A DNA stretch of 5,354 nt. Source: GCA-2737595 sp037138535 (GTDB lineage: Bacteria > Actinomycetota > Actinomycetes > Nanopelagicales > Nanopelagicaceae). A model generated the notes under the pieces. It was not told the DNA's origin, did not search any database, and worked only from the letters and a program-made list of their open reading frames with translations. A program made the position numbers and the translations under genes. The stretch is taken from assembly GCA_037138535.1 (NCBI GenBank), contig JBAXIG010000093.1, positions 1 to 5,354 of the forward strand, given 5' to 3'. How positions within the stretch are numbered: position 1 is the stretch's first letter; each line of letters begins with the position of its first letter. Below, one piece after another: positions 1 to 5,354 of this stretch.

Positions 1-482
1 TCGGCACGGTCATGAACTGCCTCGCACTCCAAGACTTCCTCGAAAAGCAAGAGATTGATACTCGCGTGCAGACCGCCATCACCATGGGCCAGGTCGCCGA
101 ACCTTATATTCCTCGCCGCGCCATGCGCCACCTCGATAAAGGTCGGGTAGTTATTTTTGGAGCTGGCGCCGGAATGCCTTACTTCTCCACCGATACCGTC
201 GCGGCACAACGCGCGTTAGAAATCGGCTGTGAAGCTCTCTTGCTCGCCAAGAGTGGAGTCGATGGCGTCTATTCGGCAGATCCACGCAAAGATGCCAGCG
301 CAACCAAGTACGACTCTATTTCTTATAGCGAAGTTATCACCCAGGGATTAGGAGTGGCCGATGCCGCCGCTTTCTCGCTCTGCAAAGAGAACCACCTTCC
401 CATTATCGTGTTCAACCTCATGGAGGATGGCAACATTGCGAAGGCTGTTCGCGGTGAAAAGATTGGCACGTTAGTTCACTGA
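1..482 (+). CDS. pyrH: UMP kinase (uridylate kinase), 3' part; 5' end outside the window
   Basis: Phosphorylates UMP to UDP with ATP in cytosolic de novo pyrimidine synthesis; bacterial PyrH belongs to the amino-acid-kinase fold and is normally a hexamer of about 240 residues. The frame is open from the window edge (first full codon at position 3, reading G-T-V-M-N-C-L), so the ATG at 12 is internal and not the start. About 159 C-terminal residues are present; roughly the first third is missing. Visible family motifs are TAITMGQVAEPYIPRRA, the PYFSTDT loop that contacts nucleotide, GVDGVYSADP, the SEVI segment, and the C-terminal GEKIGTLV. The wording is distinctly actinobacterial. It ends in TGA 47 nt before frr, its usual downstream partner, which supports an operon. 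I see no frameshift or lost key residue. Family identity is seen directly; operon membership is inferred. Confidence 0.97.
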   Translation, partial: GTVMNCLALQDFLEKQEIDTRVQTAITMGQVAEPYIPRRAMRHLDKGRVVIFGAGAGMPYFSTDTVAAQRALEIGCEALLLAKSGVDGVYSADPRKDASATKYDSISYSEVITQGLGVADAAAFSLCKENHLPIIVFNLMEDGNIAKAVRGEKIGTLVH

Positions 483-518
483 GGTAACCCTCAGGCCACT
501 GTTACTAGGCACGCAACG

Positions 519-524
519 AAGGAG
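519..524 (+). promoter_or_regulatory. Shine-Dalgarno site of frr
   Basis: AAGGAG lies 5 nt before the ATG at 530. It is the strongest plus-strand ribosome binding site in the window and fixes the frr start. The following cdsA, rlmN and TetR genes have only weak sites. Confidence 0.8.
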
Positions 525-529
525 AAGCC

Positions 530-1087
530 ATGATCGACGCAACACTTGCAGAAGCTCTTGCGAAGATGGATAAAGCTGTCGAGGTTGCTAAAGAGGACTT
601 TGGCTCTATCCGTACTGGTCGCGCGCATCCTGCCATGTTCAACAAGATCATGGTCGATTACTACGGAACCTTTACCGCCCTCAATCAACTAGCTACCATT
701 CAAATTCCAGAGGCGCGCATGGCGCTTATTAGTCCTTTCGATAAGAGCGCCATGGCCTCCATTGAGAAGGCGATCCGCGAGAGCGACCTTGGAGTGAATC
801 CGGGTAACGATGGTGGAGTCATTCGTGTAGGTTTTCCACAACTGACTGAGGAGCGACGCAAGGAGTACATCAAGGTCGCTCGTCAAAAGGCGGAAGAGGC
901 GCGAGTCACGCTTCGCAACATTCGCCGCCATGCCAAAGAAGGTTTAGATAAGTTAGCAAAAGATGGCGGTTTTGGTGAAGACGAACTCGGTCGTGCCGAG
1001 AAAGAGCTCGACAAAGTCACTGCATCGCACGGTGACAAGATCGATGAGCTCTTGAAACACAAAGAGAGCGAACTTCTCGAAGTTTAA
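530..1087 (+). CDS. frr: Ribosome recycling factor
   Basis: Cytosolic factor that, with EF-G, splits the post-termination ribosome so that subunits and mRNA can be reused. The product is 185 residues, the same length as the E. coli protein, and aligns with it essentially without gaps from memory. Visible motifs: SIRTGRAHP at about 26-34 (first helix of domain I into the hinge), VDYYGT at 42-47 in domain II, EKAIRESDLGVNPGND at 79-94, LTEERRKEY at 105-113 (second hinge), and RNIRR at 129-133, which includes the arginine matching functionally important R132 of E. coli. The rest is a charged long helix. The AAGGAG site upstream and the conserved MIDATL start support this ATG. It sits between pyrH and cdsA, the standard actinobacterial order. 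Nothing is truncated. Confidence 0.98.
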   Translation: MIDATLAEALAKMDKAVEVAKEDFGSIRTGRAHPAMFNKIMVDYYGTFTALNQLATIQIPEARMALISPFDKSAMASIEKAIRESDLGVNPGNDGGVIRVGFPQLTEERRKEYIKVARQKAEEARVTLRNIRRHAKEGLDKLAKDGGFGEDELGRAEKELDKVTASHGDKIDELLKHKESELLEV

Positions 1088-1089
1088 TC

Positions 1090-1911
1090 GTGACAGACAT
1101 CAATGCCCGAGCCGGGCGCAACATTCCTTCAGCCCTCATGGTGGGTCTTTCACTTCTAGGGCTCATCATCGCGTCGCTTTCCTGGAATCGTATATTCTTT
1201 GCCATCTTGGTGTCGGTTGCCATGATTCCAGCGGTGTGGGAGCTCTCTCGGGCGTTTGCGTTGAAGAGTATTTTGATCGATCCGTACACAGCAGCTATTG
1301 CAAGCGTTTCCATAGTCATGTCGAGTTGGTTTTGGGGACTCTCTGGTATGGCGATCGCGACAGGTGTGGCAATTCCTGTTCTGCTTGTTATCCGACTTCG
1401 CTCTGGCGTTACCTCGTTTGTGCAGGATGTCACGGCAACTCTTTTCTCATTGCTATATCTACCGGTGCCAGCAGGATTCGCGGTACTTATTGCGGCACCT
1501 GTGAATGGTCGCGCGCATGCGATGGTGTTCGTCGCTGCAGTTGCCTTAAGCGATACCGGTGGTCTCATTGCCGGAGTACTCTTCGGTAAGCATCGCATCG
1601 CACCGACTATTAGCCCCAAGAAATCTATTGAAGGTGTGGTCGGTTCTCTTATTCTTGCGATCGGTGGCGCGGGAACGCTCTACACGATTTGGCTCGATCG
1701 TCCCTTTTGGGAAGGGGCGGTGCTGGCAACTGTCACGGTCATTGCGGCTACGAGTGGAGATCTCATTGAAAGCGCGCTCAAGCGTGACTTGGGTGTCAAA
1801 GATATGGGTGCCCTCCTTCCAGGCCACGGCGGCATCCTCGATCGTCTCGATTCAGTTCTCCTTGCGTCACCATTTGCCTACTTACTCATTACCCATTTTG
1901 TGGGGCTCTAA
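1090..1911 (+). CDS. cdsA: Phosphatidate cytidylyltransferase (CDP-diacylglycerol synthase)
   Basis: Integral membrane enzyme that makes CDP-diacylglycerol from phosphatidic acid and CTP, the branch point for actinobacterial phospholipids. The product is 273 residues, in the normal family range, with about seven or eight hydrophobic segments. The C-terminal family signature is complete at 228-254: SALKRD, then KD, GHGG and the DRLD motif with its conserved acidic residues. The preceding SDTGG (154-158) and GKHRIAPTISPKKSIEG (166-182) are also typical of the family. The start is a GTG 2 nt after the frr stop with no convincing Shine-Dalgarno, so translation is probably coupled to frr. A later start would remove the first membrane segment. 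The stop overlaps the rlmN start by one base (TAATG). Confidence 0.96.
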   Translation: MTDINARAGRNIPSALMVGLSLLGLIIASLSWNRIFFAILVSVAMIPAVWELSRAFALKSILIDPYTAAIASVSIVMSSWFWGLSGMAIATGVAIPVLLVIRLRSGVTSFVQDVTATLFSLLYLPVPAGFAVLIAAPVNGRAHAMVFVAAVALSDTGGLIAGVLFGKHRIAPTISPKKSIEGVVGSLILAIGGAGTLYTIWLDRPFWEGAVLATVTVIAATSGDLIESALKRDLGVKDMGALLPGHGGILDRLDSVLLASPFAYLLITHFVGL

Positions 1912-3044
1912 TGGCGCTTAAGCCAGGGGAACTAGTTTTTGCCGCACCCAAGCGTGGCAAAAAGGCACCCCAACACATCAGCGATGTGCCAGCTAAGGAT
2001 CGTAAAAAGTTCGCCGAAGATCTTGGTCTTCCTGGTTTTCGCGCTAAGCAGGTGGCACTCCATTACTTCGAGCACCTTAATAACGATCCAGATACCTGTA
2101 GCGATATTCCGGTAGATCTTCGTGGAACTCTTAAAGACTTACTACTCCCAGAATTACTCACTCCCGTGCGCTCGCTTGACTGTGATCGAGGTAGGACTCG
2201 TAAAGATCTCTGGAAGATGCACGACGGAGTTCTCGTGGAGAGCGTCATCATGCGCTACTCCGATCGCGCAACTGTCTGTATTTCTTCGCAAGCCGGATGC
2301 GGTATGAACTGCCCGTTCTGTGCCACTGGGCAAAGTGGGCTTACTCGTAACCTCACTGCTGGAGAAATCACCGAGCAAGTAGTGATGGCCGCGCGCGCAC
2401 TCGATAGTGGCGAGATCCCTGGCGGCACGATGCGTCTTTCTAATGTTGTCTTCATGGGCATGGGGGAGCCACTCGCCAATTACAACGCAGTAATCCAATC
2501 AATTCGCAATATTACGTCGCCACATCCAGAAGGTTTAGCCATCGGTGCGCGTTCCGTCACACTTTCTACTGTTGGTCTTGTTCCCGCGATTATGAAGTTG
2601 ATCGACGAAGATATTCCGGTAACTCTGGCTGTTTCACTTCATGCCCCTGATGATGAACTGCGCGACACGCTTGTGCCTATCAATACTCGCTGGAAGGTTA
2701 GTGAAGTTCTCGAAGCCGCTGATGCCTACTCGAACAAAACTGGGCGACGTTACTCGATTGAATACGCGTTGATTCGCGATATCAATGATCAGGCTTGGCG
2801 CGCTGATCTTCTCGGTCGTTTGCTGAAGAATCGTAACGCGCACGTCAATCTCATTCCCCTTAACCCCACTCCCGGGTCTAAGTGGACTGCCTCGCGCCAA
2901 GAGGACGAGGACACGTTCGTCCGCCTCCTTGAGGCGTATGGAGTGGCGGTGACCGTCCGCGATACTCGTGGGCGTGACATTGATGGCGCGTGTGGGCAGC
3001 TCGCAGCGAGCGAAATAGCCATCACAAGCGCTCCTGCGGAATAG
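1911..3044 (+). CDS. rlmN: Dual-specificity 23S rRNA (adenine-2503-C2) / tRNA (adenine-37-C2) methyltransferase, radical SAM
   Basis: Methylates C2 of A2503 in the peptidyl-transferase loop of 23S rRNA; the E. coli enzyme also modifies A37 of some tRNAs. The product is 377 residues, close to the family length. The radical SAM cluster motif CxxxCxxC is at C130, C134 and C137 (GCGMNCPFCATG). The two catalytic cysteines are C123 (TVCISSQ) and C361 (DGACGQLAA), matching C118 and C355 of E. coli. E110 in LVESV matches E105. GMGEPL is at 183-188, and the segments LAVSLHAPDDELR and LIPLNPTPGSKW are well conserved. The N-terminus resembles Streptomyces RlmN, which supports the ATG at 1911 despite only a G-rich weak ribosome site. 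All catalytic residues are present. The Cfr resistance paralogue is unlikely given the actinobacterial RlmN wording and the operon context. Confidence 0.97.
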   Translation: MALKPGELVFAAPKRGKKAPQHISDVPAKDRKKFAEDLGLPGFRAKQVALHYFEHLNNDPDTCSDIPVDLRGTLKDLLLPELLTPVRSLDCDRGRTRKDLWKMHDGVLVESVIMRYSDRATVCISSQAGCGMNCPFCATGQSGLTRNLTAGEITEQVVMAARALDSGEIPGGTMRLSNVVFMGMGEPLANYNAVIQSIRNITSPHPEGLAIGARSVTLSTVGLVPAIMKLIDEDIPVTLAVSLHAPDDELRDTLVPINTRWKVSEVLEAADAYSNKTGRRYSIEYALIRDINDQAWRADLLGRLLKNRNAHVNLIPLNPTPGSKWTASRQEDEDTFVRLLEAYGVAVTVRDTRGRDIDGACGQLAASEIAITSAPAE

Positions 3045-3060
3045 GTGGCAGACTCTGTCC

Positions 3061-3648
3061 ATGCCAAAGATAGAAGCCTCCAACGTCGTTGATCATCGCG
3101 AGAAGCGTCGCGCAGCACTGCTGGCGGCCGCGGTGGAACTGGCTATGGAAGAGGGCAGTGGCTCAGTCACCATGTCTGCGGTAGCGGCCCGTGCGGGCCT
3201 CTCAAGGAGTTCGCTGTATGAATACTTTGATTCTCGAGAAGATTTAATTGCCGATTTAGTACTAGATGAATTAGACCTTTGGGCTGCTTCGCTCAACGAT
3301 CAAGTCTCTGCCACCGCAACTGCATTAGAGCACGTTGAGGCATGGATGGTAGGCGCGCTCGAATATGTAGTTGCCGGTAAACATCGTCTTGCCCGTGAAC
3401 TGAGCTCTGTAGCACTTCCACCACATCGCGTGCCCGAAGTGCGCGCCGCTCACCATCGCCTCACTGGTCCACTCATCAAGGCATTGGGTGAAGCCGGTAC
3501 TTCAGATCCCGCGCGCGTAGCAAATTTCGTGAATGGCATAGTCGAAGCAACTACCCGGCGAGTAGATTCCGGCGGTGCAAATCCTGAAGCCGAAGTGAAA
3601 GCCGCTATTGAATTTGCACTCGCCGGAGTGCGCGCACAAATTCGCTGA
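3061..3648 (+). CDS. TetR/AcrR-family transcriptional regulator
   Basis: Probable dimeric DNA-binding repressor whose ligand-binding half is unassigned. The product is 195 residues, typical for the family. The N-terminal domain (about 13-68) begins with a basic helix (KRRAALLAAAVELAMEEG) and then shows a classic TetR helix-turn-helix: VTMSAVAARAGLSRSSLYEYF at about 36-56, followed by DSREDLIADLV. The C-terminal half (about 70-195) is helical and Ala-rich with no recognisable effector signature. The gene starts 16 nt after rlmN with no in-frame earlier start and a poor ribosome site, so it is likely read from the rlmN transcript. It converges on the secreted-protein operon, with only 25 nt between the stop codons. 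TetR proteins often regulate neighbours, but nothing here proves a target. The family call is firm; its role is unknown. Confidence 0.93.
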   Translation: MPKIEASNVVDHREKRRAALLAAAVELAMEEGSGSVTMSAVAARAGLSRSSLYEYFDSREDLIADLVLDELDLWAASLNDQVSATATALEHVEAWMVGALEYVVAGKHRLARELSSVALPPHRVPEVRAAHHRLTGPLIKALGEAGTSDPARVANFVNGIVEATTRRVDSGGANPEAEVKAAIEFALAGVRAQIR

Positions 3649-3673
3649 ACGTCACGTTTTATTGGGGGAAGTA

Positions 3674-4738
3674 CTACTTAGCTACAGAGAGCGGATAGAC
3701 CTTTGACACTTTGGTGTAGGAGGTGTTTCCTGCCGAAGTAGCTTGTACGACGCAGTAACCGCTCCAACCCGATGCGATTGTGGTGCCAGTGATCACGCAA
3801 TTTCCACCTGGCAGAGCCACGATGGTCGGTGTGACACCAGAGAGGGTCTTCACGACAATGGTTTGATCAACACTTGCGTTGATTGCTGTTGGCGCATCGC
3901 CGAGAGTGGAGGTGCCAATCGTGCTCGTGAGCACGTCGGGTCCGATAGCCGTGGGGGTAGTTGAAGTCTTAGCCACAGAGAGCGGATAGACCTTCGACAC
4001 CTTGGTGTAGGAGGCGTTTCCTGCCGAAGTAGCCTGTACGACGCAGTAACCGCTCCAACCCGCTGCGATTGTGGTGCCAGTGATCACGCAATTTCCACCT
4101 GGCAGAGCCACGATGGTCGGTGTAACGCCAGAGAGGGTCTTCACGACAATAGTTTGATCCACACTTGCGTTGATTGGTGTCGGAGGATCGCCGAGAGTGG
4201 AGGTGCCAATCGTGCTGGTGAGTACATCAGGTCCGATGGCTACTGGGGTGGTCGAAGCTGAACCTGTGGCTCCCGGTGTCGCAACTTTCGCGGCGAAGGA
4301 AATCTTCACACTGGTATCGAGGCTCTTATCTGTAGGACCGAGGTGATCACGTTGCACAAAGATTACGCACTTGGATATCGAGCAGTCGTTGGTACCAAAG
4401 GCGCCGACCACGGGTAGCGAAAAGTCTGTATTTGGCTTACCAACAGTGCCGTCGGTGGGGTAGACGCCACCGGGGAACGAGGGGGTAATCCACACGCCGT
4501 TACCGTTGCATTGGGCTGCGGTGGGGCGCTTGGCGGTGGCTACGCACTCGCGCACATATACACCGGTTTTTTTAGGAAGACCTTTCACGGTGAGGTGGAT
4601 GTTGTCGCCCGCGAAGGTGAGTGTTTTCAGGGGCCCGCCGACGATCTGCACTTTACTGGTCGCTGCAGAAGAGGGGAGAGCAGCTGCTCCGATGAGTGCT
4701 ACTACGACTAATCCGGTGGTGATGCTTTTCAACTTCAT
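3674..4738 (-). CDS. Secreted protein: neocarzinostatin-like domain plus two Cys-containing Ig-like repeats
   Basis: A 354-residue exported protein with no catalytic motif. A Sec signal peptide spans about 1-26 (lysine-rich start, hydrophobic VVVALIGAAAL, cleavage near SSAA). Residues about 28-150 form a Cys-rich beta domain. C65/C77 and C119/C124, with FGTNDCSISKCVIF and later VKISF, match the order and close spacing of the two neocarzinostatin disulfides (C37-C47, C88-C93). A P/T/S/G linker (150-165) leads to two 97-residue repeats, each with one Cys pair (217/232 and 314/329). Their pattern CVITG...GYCVVQATSAGN.SY resembles common bacterial Ig-like repeats ending in GN-x-x-Y. There is no LPXTG or C-terminal membrane anchor, so it may be free or bound non-covalently to the wall. 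Start is set by AAGGAG 4 nt upstream. It lies 27 nt behind the related 166-residue gene. The fold assignment is by motif, not alignment; function is unknown. Confidence 0.88.
   Translation of the reverse strand: MKLKSITTGLVVVALIGAAALPSSAATSKVQIVGGPLKTLTFAGDNIHLTVKGLPKKTGVYVRECVATAKRPTAAQCNGNGVWITPSFPGGVYPTDGTVGKPNTDFSLPVVGAFGTNDCSISKCVIFVQRDHLGPTDKSLDTSVKISFAAKVATPGATGSASTTPVAIGPDVLTSTIGTSTLGDPPTPINASVDQTIVVKTLSGVTPTIVALPGGNCVITGTTIAAGWSGYCVVQATSAGNASYTKVSKVYPLSVAKTSTTPTAIGPDVLTSTIGTSTLGDAPTAINASVDQTIVVKTLSGVTPTIVALPGGNCVITGTTIASGWSGYCVVQATSAGNTSYTKVSKVYPLSVAK
3677..3967 (-). repeat. Tandem repeat copy, C-terminal 97-residue unit (R2)
   Basis: This 291-bp unit matches 3968-4257 at exactly 291-bp offset, so both copies stay in frame. 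By hand alignment there are about 25 mismatches over 290 bases, roughly 91% identity. The stretch 3773-3832 (60 bases) is identical in both copies and covers the Cys-containing core. The unit encodes residues about 258-354 of the secreted protein. Confidence 0.92.
3968..4257 (-). repeat. Tandem repeat copy, N-terminal 97-residue unit (R1)
   Basis: Partner of the copy at 3677-3967, directly adjacent with no spacer. Only five amino acid differences separate the two units (V/T, P/A, P/A, A/S, A/T), so most base changes are silent. Similarity ends at 4257, where the P/T/S/G linker to the N-terminal domain begins. Confidence 0.92.
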
Positions 4739-4742
4739 GTTG

Positions 4743-4748
4743 CTCCTT
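4743..4748 (-). promoter_or_regulatory. Shine-Dalgarno site of the 354-residue secreted protein gene
   Basis: On the minus strand this reads AAGGAG, 4 nt before the ATG at 4738-4736. It lies inside the 27-nt gap behind the upstream gene, as expected for the second gene of an operon. The first gene of the operon has no such site. Confidence 0.78.
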
Positions 4749-4765
4749 GGTGAGTTCCGATTTAA

Positions 4766-5266
4766 TTATTTGGCAAGAAATGTGACTGGAATAAAGATGT
4801 CAAAGGAACGATCATCTCCACGGGTATGGTCGGCGCGAACCGCGATGGCACAACTCTTCTTGCGACAGTCGACCTTGCCGATCATCGCCCCCACTTTGAG
4901 TTTCTCATTAAAGCCACCGGTTTCGGAGAAGGGCTTCGCTAATCCGATTGCGTAAGTAGGCGGATTTGATGAAATCCAAAGTGATGCACCGCTAGTTCCA
5001 CCCTGGTCCACGCCACCGCCACAAGGTGTGGGCCGTGCTGTATGTGCAAGTACATTTTTATTGATGACGCATAGAGCAATGTAAATACCGACCGAAGTAT
5101 CAAACCCTTCACCAGTGACCGTAATGGTTTGGCCGCCTGGTTTAAGTTTGAGGCTCTTGCTCGCAGTGAAGGTCTCGCTATGTTGCCCGGTGACGGCAGA
5201 TGCAGGGGAGAGCGGAATGGCGACCAATAGTCCCATTATTCCAAGCGGTAGAAGTACGCGACGCAT
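4766..5266 (-). CDS. Secreted single-domain protein, neocarzinostatin-like Cys pattern
   Basis: A 166-residue exported protein, first gene of the two-gene minus-strand operon. A signal peptide spans about 1-24 (MRR, hydrophobic core, PASA cleavage before V25). The mature part is one beta-rich domain: VTGEGFDTSVGIYIALCV (C66), C82 in a Gly-rich loop, LWISSNPPTY, then KVDCRKKSC (C134 and C139), RADHTRGDDRSFD and a final strand PVTFLAK. The last two Cys are five residues apart, as in neocarzinostatin and in the neighbouring 354-residue protein. Both neighbours also share an RDH or ADH motif and a W-I pair, which supports descent from a common domain. From memory, domains with this wording occur in many uncharacterised actinobacterial exported proteins; I cannot verify this here. 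There is no wall-sorting signal or enzyme motif. The ATG has no Shine-Dalgarno and may be translated from a leaderless mRNA. Ligand unknown. Confidence 0.87.
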   Translation of the reverse strand: MRRVLLPLGIMGLLVAIPLSPASAVTGQHSETFTASKSLKLKPGGQTITVTGEGFDTSVGIYIALCVINKNVLAHTARPTPCGGGVDQGGTSGASLWISSNPPTYAIGLAKPFSETGGFNEKLKVGAMIGKVDCRKKSCAIAVRADHTRGDDRSFDIFIPVTFLAK

Positions 5267-5272
5267 AAACAG

Positions 5273-5278
5273 AAGTTA
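5273..5278 (-). promoter_or_regulatory. Candidate -10 element of the secreted-protein operon (leaderless)
   Basis: On the minus strand this reads TAACTT, fitting the actinobacterial TAnnnT pattern. It is followed by 6 nt (CTGTTT) and then the ATG, so transcription would start at or beside the A of the start codon. This fits the absence of a ribosome binding site. No good -35 hexamer is found at 16-19 nt, so the promoter may need an activator. The call rests on position and pattern only. Confidence 0.45.
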
Positions 5279-5301
5279 TCGGGTGATTCAACGCGAAGTT
5301 T

Positions 5302-5340
5302 CGACAGGGTGTCGGTGCGTGTTTTCCGACACCCTGTCGG
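5302..5340. repeat. Nested inverted repeat: two CGACA-N3-TGTCG palindromes forming a 14-bp hairpin
   Basis: CGACAGGGTGTCGG (5302-5315) and CCGACACCCTGTCG (5326-5339) are perfect reverse complements around a 10-nt spacer. Each arm is also a palindrome by itself: CGACA-GGG-TGTCG (5302-5314) and CCGACA-CCC-TGTCGG (5326-5340). The structure lies 36 bp upstream of the first secreted-protein gene. It could bind a dimeric regulator at two sites, or act as a hairpin terminator for a gene beyond the window edge. Neither strand has a clear U-tract after the stem. The repeat is certain; the role is open. Confidence 0.9.
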
Positions 5341-5354
5341 GGAGTGGAAGTTGG

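Noticed and set aside
484..505. GTAAC / GTTAC inverted repeat between pyrH and frr
   Set aside because: A 5-bp stem around a 12-nt loop is expected by chance and lies inside an operon.
1017..1619. Long minus-strand open frame opposite cdsA
   Set aside because: It is a shadow of cdsA with low-complexity composition and no start signal; the plus-strand gene has a full family signature.
2289..2323. Cfr-type antibiotic resistance methyltransferase instead of RlmN
   Set aside because: The sequence wording and operon place match actinobacterial RlmN; nothing points to the acquired Cfr lineage.
3648..3660. AACG-TCA-CGTT followed by TTT as a terminator of the TetR gene
   Set aside because: The stem is only 4 bp with two A-T pairs and the T run is short, so it is too weak to call.
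3743..3964. Plus-strand open frame antisense to the repeat region
   Set aside because: It mirrors the coding repeat, has no ribosome site and resembles no protein family.
4567..4573. Run of seven A (minus strand) in the 354-residue gene as a phase-variation or frameshift site
   Set aside because: The run is short and simply encodes Lys-Lys. Reading frame and domain continue intact on both sides, and no alternative product is apparent.

Overview
The window reads as a chromosomal segment from an actinomycete (phylum Actinomycetota) with moderate GC, near one half by eye, which is low for the phylum. The encoded UMP kinase, ribosome recycling factor and RlmN all resemble Streptomyces and Mycobacterium versions more than enterobacterial ones. 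The gene order pyrH-frr-cdsA-rlmN is the typical actinobacterial arrangement. Tight packing and moderate GC would fit small-genome freshwater lineages such as the Nanopelagicales, but this placement is inference.

Region 1 (1-3044, plus strand) is a compact housekeeping operon. It holds the 3' part of pyrH (pyrimidine nucleotide synthesis), frr (ribosome recycling), cdsA (CDP-diacylglycerol for phospholipids) and rlmN (m2A2503 methylation of 23S rRNA). frr has a strong Shine-Dalgarno. cdsA starts with GTG 2 nt after frr, and rlmN overlaps the cdsA stop by 1 nt, so translational coupling is likely.

Region 2 (3061-3648, plus strand) is a TetR-family repressor 16 nt behind rlmN, probably on the same transcript. 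In many actinobacteria dxr follows rlmN, so local gene order departs from the usual here.

Region 3 (3674-5266, minus strand) is a two-gene operon converging on the TetR gene. It encodes two exported proteins that share a Cys-bridged domain with the disulfide spacing of the neocarzinostatin fold. The distal protein adds two nearly identical 97-residue Cys-containing Ig-like repeats. No catalytic motif was seen, so the likely role is binding or surface/extracellular structure, with ligand unknown.

Region 4 (5267-5354) is the upstream region of that operon. It has a -10-like element placed for a leaderless mRNA. Further upstream, two CGACA-N3-TGTCG palindromes lie nested inside a perfect 14-bp inverted repeat. 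This is the most unusual non-coding structure in the window and could be an operator pair or a terminator hairpin.
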